The translations under genes were made by a program, and so were the position numbers. Source: Lophius americanus (taxonomy: Eukaryota > Chordata > Actinopteri > Lophiiformes > Lophiidae). Taken from it: a stretch of DNA of 64,000 nt. Below the pieces are notes generated by a model that was given only the letters and a program-made list of their open reading frames with translations, had not been told where the DNA came from and made no database searches. The DNA lies in contig JBBDHG010000153.1 in assembly GCA_037951165.1 (NCBI GenBank), positions 1,614,001-1,678,000 of the forward strand. Reading direction: 5' to 3'. This document shows, piece after piece, positions 54,119-64,000 of the stretch (its first letter is position 1; every line of letters begins with the position of its first letter).

Positions 54119-54817
54119 GGCAAGTGAGAAGAAGAAGAGGAAGAGGAGTAACTCGTCTTCTGAATGTGTTTGGGACCATCAGTTGTGATGTGTTGAGATT
54201 ACCTTGGTCTACAGATGCTGAGAGGGACCTTCTGTACTGCAGAGGGATGCTTTTACTTTCATGCTTTAAGCATATTTTGCTGATTCTACTTCCACACCTT
54301 TATTTAAGTGAGGTTTTGAATTCTACGGCGAGGGTCATTTAACCAGGTAAAATGATTATTTGTAACTAATTGTTTGTAACATGAATCTAGTCTAGTTCTC
54401 TTATTTTGCTCAAAATGGTGAAGTATTTCAGTCGGTTTGTTAAAATGAGATATTTTTTCTATCATGTGGGCTAAACGTGAAGGAAACATTGGCTAACTAA
54501 TTCATTTAATGATTTATATGTGCTTATTTAATTACCGCATAAGTCAAGGGGGAGTTCTGTGTCAATATTATGTGTGTCTTATTCAATTATTCCACATTAA
54601 CGTTAAGCGTTTTTTATAGGCTAGACTGTGTTCTGTAATAAATCACATTCACGTCACTTAATTTATTCGCATTGACTCGAAATTACATTAAATCCATAAT
54701 AGAGAACAGAACGCGACAGAAATTATTCTATTTAAGACAAAGTGTTTATTCAGTTTGACAGAACAATACATTCACATGTTAAATATAATCTCAAATGATT
54801 TATGAAACAAGAGGGTG

Positions 54818-54819
<2 letters not shown>

Positions 54820-54856
<37 letters not shown>
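54820..54856 (+). repeat. (AT)n microsatellite
   Basis: About 18 uninterrupted AT units downstream of ccr6. Confidence 0.95.
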
Positions 54857-54858
<2 letters not shown>

Positions 54859-55096
54859 TTCTACAAAAAATCTCTTATCAAGCGAAAGTCTGTCAAGATT
54901 AGAAATTTTAATATGAATAAATATGAATTTTAATTTTATATTTAGCTTCATTATGAATAAATGGGCACATTCACTGAAAAACATATAAATATAATTCGTA
55001 GAGAAACTATGGTGACAAAACATCCGTTCAAGAGCGATAAACCCCCCAAAAAAAATGTTTTAACATTTTTGGCAGAAATTCTTTGACCTGTAGTAA

Positions 55097-55102
55097 TTTA
55101 TT
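55097..55102 (-). terminator. ccr6: candidate ccr6 polyadenylation signal
   Basis: This is the first AATAAA on the - strand after the ccr6 stop, about 210 bp downstream. The area is AT-rich, so chance occurrence is possible; another AATAAA-like site lies near 54.74 kb. Confidence 0.4.
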
Positions 55103-55310
55103 ACAAAAATAATAATGTTGATGATAAGGATATTAATAATAATGATTAAAAACATTTATCAGAATGATAATAGTTATTATTATTATTATTAATGTTGTGA
55201 TTCTAATTCTACTTTTAATGGTAATACGGTAAAAACAGCTCGGGTTAAACCACAGCACGCTCAATGGCGTCGCTGATATTCCCTCCGGAAGGGTTTGTGC
55301 CGCTGCGAGC

Positions 55311-56372
55311 TCACGCAGTGAAAGAGGACCCGATGTTGGTGCCTTCTGTTTCACGCGTGCTGAAAATGAAGACACCGGAGATGTAACTTTTGCCAAAGCA
55401 CCACATGTCCAGAATGATCTGTCGGAAGTGGGCCCTGAACTTCACGCCGATGAAGGCGTAGAGGATGGGGTTGAGGCAGCAGTGGAGGTAGGCCACGCTC
55501 CTGGAGATGGCAAGAACTTGGAGTTTAGTCTTCTCCGCCTCGCAGCTCCTCTCCGTGAAAAGGGACAGGGTGTGTTTGAGCAGAGCCACGTTGTGGGGAA
55601 GGTGGCACAGGATGAAAACCACAACCACCGCCAGCACCACGCGGATGGCCTTGTGCCTCTGGCTGCTCCGGGCTCGCAGCAGAGTTCTCACCACGCTGGA
55701 GTAGCACAGCACCATCACCAGCAGGGGCAGCAGGAAGCCGATGGCCATCTGGAGCGACGGAACCAGCACCTTCATCAGCCGCGCTGTTTCGTTCTCGTTG
55801 AAAGATAGCTGACACACGACGGAGACGACCTCGGGCTTGCCCAGGTCTCGCTCCTCAAACCGCTCGGTGTAGATGAGCGTGGGCAGAGTCAAAGCGACCG
55901 CCAACGCCCAAACAGTGGAGCAGACTAGGACGCTGTAGGTCAAAGATCGCGAGCGAGCCCCGAAGGTCCGTCTCGCTTGAACTATAGCGACGTAGCGATC
56001 GCCGCTAATGCACGCGAGCAGGAGCATGCCACTGTACAAGTTGATGCTGTAGGACGACCTTAGCAGCTTGCAAGCCACGGAACCCATCAACCAACTGTGC
56101 TGCTCGTTGTAGATGATGAACGGCAGCGCCGCCACGAAGATGAGGTCTGCTACGGCCACGTTGAAGAGATAGACGTCCGTCATGGTGTTGCTTTTCTTGT
56201 AAAGTACGAAGGTGAGGATGACGAGAGTATTGCCAATCAGGCCCAAAGCACAGATGATGGCGTAGATGCAAGTTTGCGTGATGACCTGCACGGGGTTGGC
56301 GTCCAGGTCGCAGAGGCCTTCATCCAAGTAATCGTACAAGCTGTCATTGTAGTCTGGAGTCACATTGGCCAT
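55311..56372 (-). CDS. ccr6: CC chemokine receptor 6-like, 353 aa
   Basis: A class A GPCR of the chemokine receptor family, expected in the plasma membrane of leukocytes and coupled to Gi. It has seven hydrophobic segments. Visible motifs: GNTLVILTF in TM1, NVAVADL in TM2, DRYVAIVQA at residues 125-133, HCCLNPILYAF at the end of TM7. Cys101 and Cys187 would bridge loops 1 and 2; Cys21 and Cys277 would bridge the N-terminus to loop 3, as in chemokine receptors. The N-terminus is acidic and Tyr-rich (YNDSLYDYLDE) with NVT and NDS glycosylation sites, suited to binding basic chemokines. YKK-S-x-TMTDVYL, DRY-AIVQA, RHKAIRV and the C-terminal SSFT tail match CCR6 better than other CCRs. The start at 56372-56370 is preferred because a splice acceptor lies 9 bp upstream; the frame stays open to an ATG at 56633, giving a 440-aa form without family support. 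Fish can carry ccr6a and ccr6b; I cannot tell which this is. Confidence 0.9.
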   Translation of the reverse strand: MANVTPDYNDSLYDYLDEGLCDLDANPVQVITQTCIYAIICALGLIGNTLVILTFVLYKKSNTMTDVYLFNVAVADLIFVAALPFIIYNEQHSWLMGSVACKLLRSSYSINLYSGMLLLACISGDRYVAIVQARRTFGARSRSLTYSVLVCSTVWALAVALTLPTLIYTERFEERDLGKPEVVSVVCQLSFNENETARLMKVLVPSLQMAIGFLLPLLVMVLCYSSVVRTLLRARSSQRHKAIRVVLAVVVVFILCHLPHNVALLKHTLSLFTERSCEAEKTKLQVLAISRSVAYLHCCLNPILYAFIGVKFRAHFRQIILDMWCFGKSYISGVFIFSTRETEGTNIGSSFTA

Positions 56373-56398
56373 GTTCTTGATCTGTAGAAGAAACCGAA
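56373..56398 (-). promoter_or_regulatory. ccr6: splice acceptor just upstream of the ccr6 start codon
   Basis: Read on the - strand, GGTTCGGTTTCTTCTACAG is a pyrimidine-rich acceptor with its AG next to base 56381, followed by ATCAAGAAC and the ATG. Many chemokine receptor genes have one or more 5' non-coding exons and an intact coding exon. This site suggests the same layout here, with the upstream exon somewhere above 56.4 kb and not identified. Confidence 0.6.
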
Positions 56399-56817
56399 CC
56401 GCAAATGTTTGAAATTCATTCTTCAGAGAGACAAACAACAACAAGCCATCAATCATCACTAAACTCCGTCTGTCCTTTGTGTTGGCAACACTGCCTCCAC
56501 CAGATGGCAGCAAGGAGTCGGAACCTTCAACCAGCAACAAAAACCGCCAAGCAGAACAAAGGATGTGCTCCACCCTGATAATTCTTACAGAGAGAAAAAA
56601 TGGATTTGATAAATGAGTAATTCTACCTTCCATAGCTCTAAGCCTGAAAGTAGAAAAAAGAAATTAATGAAGGACGGAAATAAGGAAACATTTTTCTATA
56701 TGGTTTGGTGAAGCTAGAACGTAAAAGGTAGTGAAATATTTTCCAGACAGGATGACCCCCAACAACTAAAATAAAATGTTTCCCTGGAAAACAGAAAAAA
56801 GAAAATTGCATATATTT

Positions 56818-56834
56818 AAAAAAAAAAAAAAAAA
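56818..56834 (+). repeat. A17 homopolymer
   Basis: Poly(A) run in AT-rich DNA about 0.45 kb upstream of the ccr6 coding exon; no associated SINE body was recognised. Confidence 0.85.
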
Positions 56835-57610
56835 GGCAGAATATGGCAACATGGTTTTGTGTTTAAAAATAAAATCATATATCCATGGAAGAAAACAAAA
56901 ATGACATTTGTATAAAGCTGAAAGCACGAAATGCACAACTACTTATTATAAGTTACAAGTACGTAAAGTTAATAAACAAAAAAAGTTGAACAATGATCCC
57001 TCATTATTATGAATATGGGCTGATCAAAGCATTTGGAAGCTTTGAATCAAACGTGTTTGCTGTTACATTGATTTGAAATTATTTAAATACGATTTTGGAT
57101 AAAAGGTTCAGCTGAATCAATGATATCTAAAATACAAATAAATGTATAAATAAACCATCTGAAAGACGGAATAGAAAAACAGACACTCCTATATTTAATG
57201 CATGGTGCCGTTGATTTTGCTTCAAAGTCACCCTGCTTTAGTCAGAGCCCACAAAGAAAACATCCGTTTTGAGCATTTTGTGCAGCTGCCACTCTTTTGA
57301 CTGTTTTTCGGAGAAGAAGAAGCCGGTGTTCTAGTTCTGTTCTTCCTCTGGGTGTCATTGACCCAGTTTCACTGCTTTTATGCAGTGAATGCACGCAGAG
57401 ATGAGCTGCAGCTGCTGGTGGTGGATACACTCTGTTCTTGGTCGGATCTTTTAGTGTGACAGCGTTTATCAGCGAGGATCTTTGATGTATCACAAAGATT
57501 AAATATGAGGTCAATACATGCTGACCACATCAAAAAAAACCAACCTAAAGTACGTTTTTGTGTCTGTGACGCCACACCTTTGAAATTCACAGGTGATTTT
57601 TCATTCTTAC

Positions 57611-57629
57611 ATTTCATTTCATTTCATTT
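57611..57629 (+). repeat. (ATTTC)n short tandem repeat
   Basis: Nearly four pentamer units. Confidence 0.85.
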
Positions 57630-59209
57630 GGGTAAAAAGGAGCTGGAAGGCATGTAGAGACAAAAGTAAACTATTTACAGACTGAAACGATAAAAGTATA
57701 TAAACTAACACAAATGACAAGAAGAAAGATGAAAATGGCATCAAATAATGAGATATAACACCTTTTAAGTCATTCTTATCATAAAAATGGAGTTAAATCG
57801 TAGCGGAATCAATTTTAAACAAAACGAATAAAGCAAGTTAAAAGTAATCCATTAAATAAAATTTGAAGTAATAAAAAACATCAAGTTAAAAGTATTAAAT
57901 AAAATGCTATTGAAACTACTTAATAACATAGAATGAAATTGATTAAATAAACACAATTGAAAATAACAAATAACATAAAGTTTTCGGTAGGATATATTTA
58001 ATAAACTGAAGTTAAATGGAATAAAAACATCCAATCACACATTATAGAGTTTGAGTCAATAATTTCATCCCTAAAAACAATGAACCTCAGCGTCCTACGC
58101 TTTGAAAAAACACTATATGTATCAATACGGTCACTTAGATGAAAGGTAATCATGATTCTACAGATGCATTAACATTGAAAAAGCTCCAACTTGTAATTTG
58201 CACCAGTTTTGTGCTGATTTATGATCATATTTTCCAGTCAGAACATACATACCTTGCAGAACGATGCCGATTGTGTCTGATTATTATTTCCCTGTCCTCT
58301 GGGTCTGATGTCAAAGGAAAGGAAAACAGCTAATGAATATAGTCCGGGGGTTTTCTTAATCACTGTTCATGCAAACTTCAACAAATCTTCAAAGAGAAAA
58401 CCTCATCCTGGCTGATTCTGCTGACGTGTGAATTTACTGCGTTTCACTGATCTTCTTGCTTTTTGATCTCGAACACGCAAATGTCTGCTGCACACCCCTC
58501 CACTTTTATTGGGTACAGTCGTTTGATTGTTCAGGGACTTTCCCTCTGGGGGTTCAAGCACATTTGGAGGTTCATTTAATTAATTTTGTCTTTCAAAAGG
58601 TGCCAGAGACAAAAGACAAGCAGTGATTCAAATTTCTTTCTGAAACTTCAACGGTATTTAAAAAAGATTATATTATGATATTAGTTTAAGGGATGATGGA
58701 CTCTCGTTCACAGATATAGAATGTGTTATTCATTTTATTAGATGTATCAGACCAAAATCAGCCTGCCGTGTTTTTGTCTTTAGTTTAAAAAAAAAAATCT
58801 TAATCCGGTGTTTGTGTGCCAATTGATTTTTAATTTATCAATAAATGCGATGTACTTAAAAGTAACAAAATAAATAAATATATTTGTTGTAAACATGTTA
58901 ACCATTTTGTGGCTGTTCTGCATTGTTTGAAAAATGCAGAACAACTATGAACTGAGAGATAAATAAAAGTATTTTGTATAACTAAACGACTAAAATGTAT
59001 TATTTATTAAATGTACTATCAAATGACATTTTTCCGAATTTCTAAATATTTATATTATGAATTATGCATTAGGTTTTTTTTATACTGTATTGTGTTATAA
59101 TAAAATATATAATCAAATGTTTAAATGTATTATATGTTATAAATGATATTATACATCTGATTGCATTTGCCTGATACATTGATTTTATTTCCCACCATTG
59201 TTCTGCTTT

Positions 59210-59287
59210 TTTACCGTTCTAGTGTAACGCTGGAAATTTCCCCGTTGTGGAACTAATAAAGTTAGATCTTATCTTTATTATCTTATC
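59210..59287 (+). repeat. LINE/SINE 3' tail
   Basis: GGAAATTTCCCCGTTGTGGA followed by ACTAATAAAGTT and a (TTATC)n-like end is the typical 3' terminus of fish non-LTR elements and the SINEs that share their tails. Nothing of the element body is recognisable upstream. Confidence 0.6.
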
Positions 59288-60764
59288 AAGTAGCTCAAGA
59301 CAAATATAAATCGTATATATCCACAAAACTAAAGAAAGTTTATTATTTGACTACATTAGACCTAATTACTTTTAAACTTAATTTATTATTTCATATTTTA
59401 ATATATAAAATGTAACAAAACATATATAAATACATCAAGTAAAATGAAAGTCATATATACTGTAAGTAATTAACTAAGACAAATAATTAAATAAGTAAAT
59501 GCATTGTTAGATTACATTAATGATTCATAAAATCTAATAATAATAACTATAATTACAGCGTTCTTGTGGTGAGAAAACTTTTTTTACTGCAAAACTCAAC
59601 GCTACATGAATTCAATAGATCAGAGGAATCTCTAACAAGACAACACAAATGTTTCAAGAAGAATATTATTCTTTTGAAAGGGTAAACAGATATGCAAATA
59701 AAACCAAAAATGGATATAACAACCTATTTTAAGACATTTTTAGACATTTACTCCTATTAATTCTTCAAATCTTCGTCTTACAAATTACCTTCATATTCCA
59801 GTTTCTCTGAATAAAGACAAGGTTTATAGAAAAATACGATAGAATGGTTAAAAAAAAGGCTCCTTTGTAGATTAGGAGCTCTTGGAGGCTCAAAGCTGCT
59901 GCTTCGTTTCTTAGATGTCAGGCTGCCTCTGGTGTCAATAAGAAAAATCACACATATTCATTTGACCATTATTTATTATTTTTGTGATATGGAGTAAATT
60001 ACCTTGAATTGTGAGCTCATTCATGTTAATGAGAATTTCAAATGTAATTATTACTTTTGCAACTATTATGCTTGTGTACTATTACCGGTTTTCTTCGTAA
60101 ACAATTATCAATTTTATGTGATTAAATATCTTAAAGCGATGACAAGTCTCTCATGAACACTCATGACGCTTTCATTGCAGCTTAGTCGTCTTAATGGTTA
60201 TGACCCCTCGCAGAACAACATGTTCTCTGAGTGCCTCATGGTCTGCGTTTGTTCCAACCGCGTGGTTTGAAGAGAAATGACTTGACTGTGACGTGTTACA
60301 GACTCTAGTCGCTCCACCTTAACCTGACCAGCTGACAGAGCTGCTGTTTCAGTGGACAGATGATGGTGAACCGACAGACTGGATAGAGAGAGCGTGACAT
60401 AACTGACATTTACTTCTTTGATTTATTGATGAAATGTGTGACAAAGTGGACGCCCTCCTTATTTCTTATATTTTTTGTGTATATTTCATAGTAAACTGTG
60501 TTGGATCGTCAAAAAAAAAAAGTTAAAAAAGAGGAAACCTGAGTAAAAACAATACAAGATGTAGTTTTATTTCATGAGAAAGAAAACTATCAAATCACAA
60601 GTCTCAAAAATGATTTGCCCCCCAGAACTCTGAAATAAAAATCTACAACTATATGCTTTTGATGCCATCTGAAATTAATATGGAACAGTTTTGACCCCCT
60701 CCTTTATGCAGGAGCGCTCTAGTTAAGCCAAAATGGTTGATTTTCTGAGCATAACTGCTCTTGT

Positions 60765-60890
60765 CAGGTTCCTCCGCAGCATCTCAATACGTTTCAGGTC
60801 TGGACATTGACTGGATCACCCAAAACAATTGTTGTTTTTCCTCTTGAGCTTTCCTCCCGGAATGATGACCTGACATTCTCCATGATCCCG
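60765..60890 (+). repeat. dispersed transposon-derived repeat fragment, second copy
   Basis: CAGCATCTCAATACGTTTCA, GGTCTGGACATTGACTGGAT and AATGATGACCTGACATTCT are in the order expected for the repeat family also seen at 46.8 kb, here preserving a more upstream portion. It lies in the AT-rich DNA between ccr6 and the last gene. Confidence 0.4.
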
Positions 60891-62514
60891 CTTTTGAACT
60901 ACTTGATTTGTGACATCATCTTCAATGGGAGCCATCGCTTCATTTCACTGGATAACAACGTGTTTTCCATCAGATTATGATCAGATAATTCTGAAATAAC
61001 AGAAATGACAAAAAAGCTGACTTTGGTTCATCTACATTGACTGAAATGATAATAATAATAATACATTTAATTTATAATGTAACCAATAACCTGATTTCTA
61101 TGAAATAACTAAAATGTCAACACTTCAAAAACCAGACTGGAACTACACATAATATCGCCGACTATAATGAAACATAACATGCCAAGATAAAATATGCCAA
61201 GACGTTTTGTCAGACCAACCAGCAGAGAGCAGATCGTTTTCTATGACACCCTATTGCTGTGTCCACAGACTGCCACTAGGCGGCACCCTTTCACCTCTAC
61301 TCCATCATGGCAACTCGTAAATAAAGGTGCAGTCATCTGCCTGAGCAAATGATCTGATTATACCTCCACTACAACAAGATGTGCTCTTACTGATTTTATC
61401 TCTAGTATCTTTTCTGACGGTGGACTCATGTAAGACAATGGAATGGTTATTGATGACGATAGAGAAATTGCGAATGTGTGCTGAAGTGAGGATAGTGGGG
61501 GAAAAATAACCCCATAAACATGTTTATGAAGTATTTTTGAACACATTAAAGCTGGTGTGACTACCTGCTCCGTTCAGTAGCTATGGCAACAGAGAATTCA
61601 CCACATCTGAAAACTAATCAAATGTTCTGTTTTGATCAGTCTCTTATCAAGAATGTCTTGTGTTTCACGATCTGCTGGTTTCACAGCCTCACATTGAGAG
61701 AAACAAACGAGAAGTCTGGAGATCTTTCTAAGATCAGAAGAATGGAACAGTGGGAATTGAACTTTCTTTTGAGTATTATATTCTTATGGGCGTGTTCTCC
61801 CTCTTTCCAGTCGGATATCATTACATTTCAGCTGCTGATAATTTATAACCTCTGCAATTCACTAGAAAAACGATAAGACGTTCCTTAAACGTTTTTTTTG
61901 TTTAGTTGATAGAAAAAAAAATGTTATCACGTCTTTTCGTCTTGGTTGAGTTGCTTCTATACGTTTATTTTCTGTTTCTTCTTCTCGAGGTGTTTGGTTG
62001 GTCACGCAATAATACAAAATAAAAATAACAAAAGTTGTGTTTTCAACATGTAAGGAGAAGAAAGTGCAGATTTTCACACAGATCAATAAACTGTACGTTT
62101 TTTGAATAAACAAAACAATGCGGATTTTAAAACATACTAGCAGCTTTTATATTAAAAATATTGGATGGAAAGGTAAAAGTGTTAAAAAATACCCCTAAAG
62201 AGGACAGATACCTGAAAACGCTCAATAAGTACAGTATTTGTACTTGCTTAAACCTTTAAATGTGCAAATAAGACAGGCTGTCTAGAAAATCTTTGAAAGT
62301 AAAAGATTACCTATTTAAAGTAATCCTTTGGTGTGACAGAATGTCTTTGTTTTAAATACATTTCATTTTCAAAGTAGTTGCCGAGAGTGCCTTCGGCTCT
62401 TACGAGTTTCTTCATAAAGTGAAAGTTTTTTTAAAATAAATACATTTTATACTGAAAGTAGACCCCGGAAGTGCCGTTCTATAAGCCCCTATGACTTTCG
62501 TTGTAAACTAATTA

Positions 62515-62682
62515 ATTGCACCTTTATGATACCTGCAGGCGCGCGCGACCTCAGTGGGCAAGTCTGAACACGCGCGTCAACCCGCTCTGCAGGTTATCCC
62601 GGTGAATCATCGCAGCTGCAGCTCGAAGTAGGGCAGCTCGCGCTCCAACATTTCGGCTCGTGCTCTCCCAACGTCAGTCACA
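62515..62682 (+). promoter_or_regulatory. CpG-rich likely 5' UTR/promoter of the 62.7-kb gene
   Basis: After several kilobases of AT-rich DNA the sequence turns GC-rich with many CpGs (GGCGCGCGCGACC, ACACGCGCGTCAACCCG), continuing into the coding exon. This is the usual look of a vertebrate housekeeping-type transcription start. No TATA box stands out. The exact start is not determinable by eye. Confidence 0.5.
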
Positions 62683-63020
62683 ATGAGCAAGTCCAGCTCT
62701 CTGAAGGTAAAGAGTTTGTTTAAGATAAAATCATCAGATAAAGACAGCAAGGAGTCCAAACGTTGCGACACCCTCAAAGATGGAACAGCGACCGACACCG
62801 GCGACAAGTGGGGGACCTTACCGAGGAGCCCCGGTCCCCTCAGCCCGGGAGATGGGGCCACACTGTCCGGTGATATTACACCTCTTTCCCCCAAAGCAAA
62901 GAAGGGTTTGCGGACGCTGTCATTGAGGCTGAAACGGAAAAAACACAAACGCGAAGGAGAAGAAGCAGGAGAAGTATTTTCCCCTGAGATTGATGGACCG
63001 GATAGTCCCAGCAGACGCCA
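62683..63020 (+). CDS. first coding exon of an unidentified gene (crybg1-like is a candidate)
   Basis: The exon encodes 112 complete residues plus a split codon. It begins MSKSSSLKVKSLFKIKSSD and continues with Lys/Ser/Asp-rich, low-complexity sequence, three SP/TP-type motifs (RSPGPLSPGD, TPLSPKAKK) and a strongly basic block (LRLKRKKHKRE). The latter could be a nuclear or membrane-binding signal. It ends at a good donor, CA|GTAAGA, at 63021. The ATG is the first after a CpG-rich stretch and its context (ACAATGA, A at -3) is acceptable. No folded domain is visible. The N-terminus resembles what I recall of fish beta/gamma-crystallin domain-containing 1 (crybg1) proteins, but this rests on memory and could be wrong; the rest of the gene lies beyond the window. 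Confidence 0.7.
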
Positions 63021-64000
63021 GTAAGATGAAAACTACGTATTTATTATTGTTCCCCTTCTGAGGCCATTTGAGTTCAAATGACACATTTACGCTAGGCTAT
63101 AGTGAGCTAATATTCTCAAAATGTCACAGCTTTAAGCACCACTACATGTATAATTCATGTAATTAATAAACATAACATTTATTAGGAGCCTTCAGAGAAT
63201 GTTTCTGTTGACAGAAATATAAGAATGACGTCTTAGCTTACTCTGGATTATGAGGTGACACCAGAACAAAGAACGAAAACATGTTGTTATCTATAAAAGT
63301 AATGACTCATTTATCCTCCATGTGTCAAACCATGTGTCATAAACTCATGCCTTGATATAAGGTCCGGTTGATTCATCCACAAGTGGGCAGAGAAGAGTCA
63401 AAAGTTTCCAAAGGCGGCGGTAATGGAGGTGATAATAAGTACAACAAAACATTTTTCTCTGCTGTTTAAACATTTTCTGGGTCGTGCTTGAATTACGAAT
63501 CCCGCCTTTCCAGTGGTAACAAGCTGCCAATCACCTTGTGTGCATATAAATACGCAACTGACCTTCCATGCATTGAGTCAATACATAAAAAAACAAAAAT
63601 AAAACAAAATTCCCTAATATTAAATTATATTTGTCACTTGAGGTTCACCTCCTTTAACCAGCAGGTGAATGTGGACTTCTTCAGGTCAAGACTCTTAGGG
63701 CCGGATTAGACAATGGAAAGTGATGTTCTGAGCACACGTGGTGAATATCGACTGATCAAGTTTAGCCATTCCGCCATGGCCACACCTTTCAAGTAAAGAA
63801 AGAATTTTTTAAAGTACAACACATTAAATTGTGCAAAGTTAAATTCTAAAATTCAAAATGGCAGAATTCCTGTTGACTTTAGGTCATGCATAAAGTCAAC
63901 AGGATTTTAAGATAAGTTTTAAGATACACATGCGTGCCAGGTTTCGTATTTCTTGTTGTGAGTGAATCTCACAACAGGGTGATGACTCCGTGCATTTGAA
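63021..64000 (+). other. first intron of the 62.7-kb gene (partial)
   Basis: Follows the donor at 63021. AT-rich, no second exon recognised before the window ends. The final 150 bp contain a small inverted repeat around AAAGTCAACAGGA / TCCTGTTGACTTT (63866-63908). Confidence 0.6.

Larger units (their letters stand above)
40776..55096. other. intergenic region between pxdn and ccr6
   Basis: About 14.3 kb in which I can support no gene. It contains the repeats listed separately (41.1, 43.1, 43.8, 44.5, 46.8, 48.2, 50.4, 52.5, 53.2, 53.9 and 54.8 kb). ORFs up to about 120 codons, such as 41972-42343 and 49567-49899, have no recognisable motif, and the second is followed at once by repeat-like DNA. 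Confidence 0.65.
56399..62514. other. AT-rich intergenic region upstream of ccr6 and the last gene
   Basis: About 6 kb, very AT-rich, with the LINE/SINE tail at 59.2 kb and the transposon scrap at 60.8 kb. Because the genes on either side point away from each other, it probably holds both promoters and the 5' exon(s) of ccr6, none of which I can pinpoint. Confidence 0.6.

Noticed and set aside
55428..55808. 126-codon ORF on the + strand inside ccr6
   Set aside because: Antisense shadow of the receptor coding sequence; the product (His/Glu/Gln-rich) shows no known domain.
62607..62948. 113-codon ORF on the - strand opposite the last gene's first exon
   Set aside because: It is the antisense of a GC-rich, low-complexity coding exon whose + strand has a plausible start, composition and splice donor; the - strand product has no recognisable motif.

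Overview
The window looks like a piece of a ray-finned (teleost, probably percomorph) genome. Evidence: vertebrate-type genes split by GT/AG introns, AT-rich non-coding DNA, many micro- and minisatellites, and degraded Tc1/mariner-like elements and short retroposons of kinds I know from fish genomes. Nothing in it is prokaryotic or viral.

Region 1, about 1 to 40.77 kb, + strand. This is most of a peroxidasin gene (pxdn). Sixteen phase-consistent coding exons can be placed. They run from the first Ig domain (exon at 2289) to the stop codon at 38396-38398 and encode 1,240 residues. The order is four Ig domains, a linker, a complete animal haem peroxidase domain, a furin-type RGRR site, a short coiled coil and a 10-cysteine VWC domain. 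The signal peptide and leucine-rich repeats, about 243 residues judging from human PXDN, must lie upstream of base 1. A long 3' UTR ends at a cluster of overlapping AATAAA signals near 40.75 kb. The introns hold degraded transposons, a 36-bp minisatellite, a paired 0.2-kb dispersed repeat and a 16-bp perfect hairpin.

Region 2, about 40.8 to 55.1 kb. This is intergenic DNA with no gene I can support. It holds repeat fragments, a 50-bp pyrimidine-rich minisatellite, a GGAT microsatellite, a transposase remnant and a perfect 15-bp inverted repeat.

Region 3, 55.1 to 56.4 kb, - strand. A single-exon coding region encodes a 353-residue CC chemokine receptor that I recognise as CCR6-like. A splice acceptor lies just upstream of its start codon.

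Region 4, 56.4 to 62.6 kb. This is AT-rich intergenic DNA with LINE/SINE tails and transposon scraps.

Region 5, 62.6 to 64 kb, + strand. A CpG-rich segment is followed by the first coding exon of another gene, a basic, Ser/Lys-rich N-terminus that ends at a clean splice donor. I cannot name this gene with confidence; a crybg1-like gene is one candidate.

The three genes do not form a functional unit. Peroxidasin crosslinks collagen IV in basement membranes, the receptor guides leukocytes, and the third is unknown. I found no new biological system. The most useful observations are the gene order, the repeat structures and the complete set of conserved peroxidasin residues.
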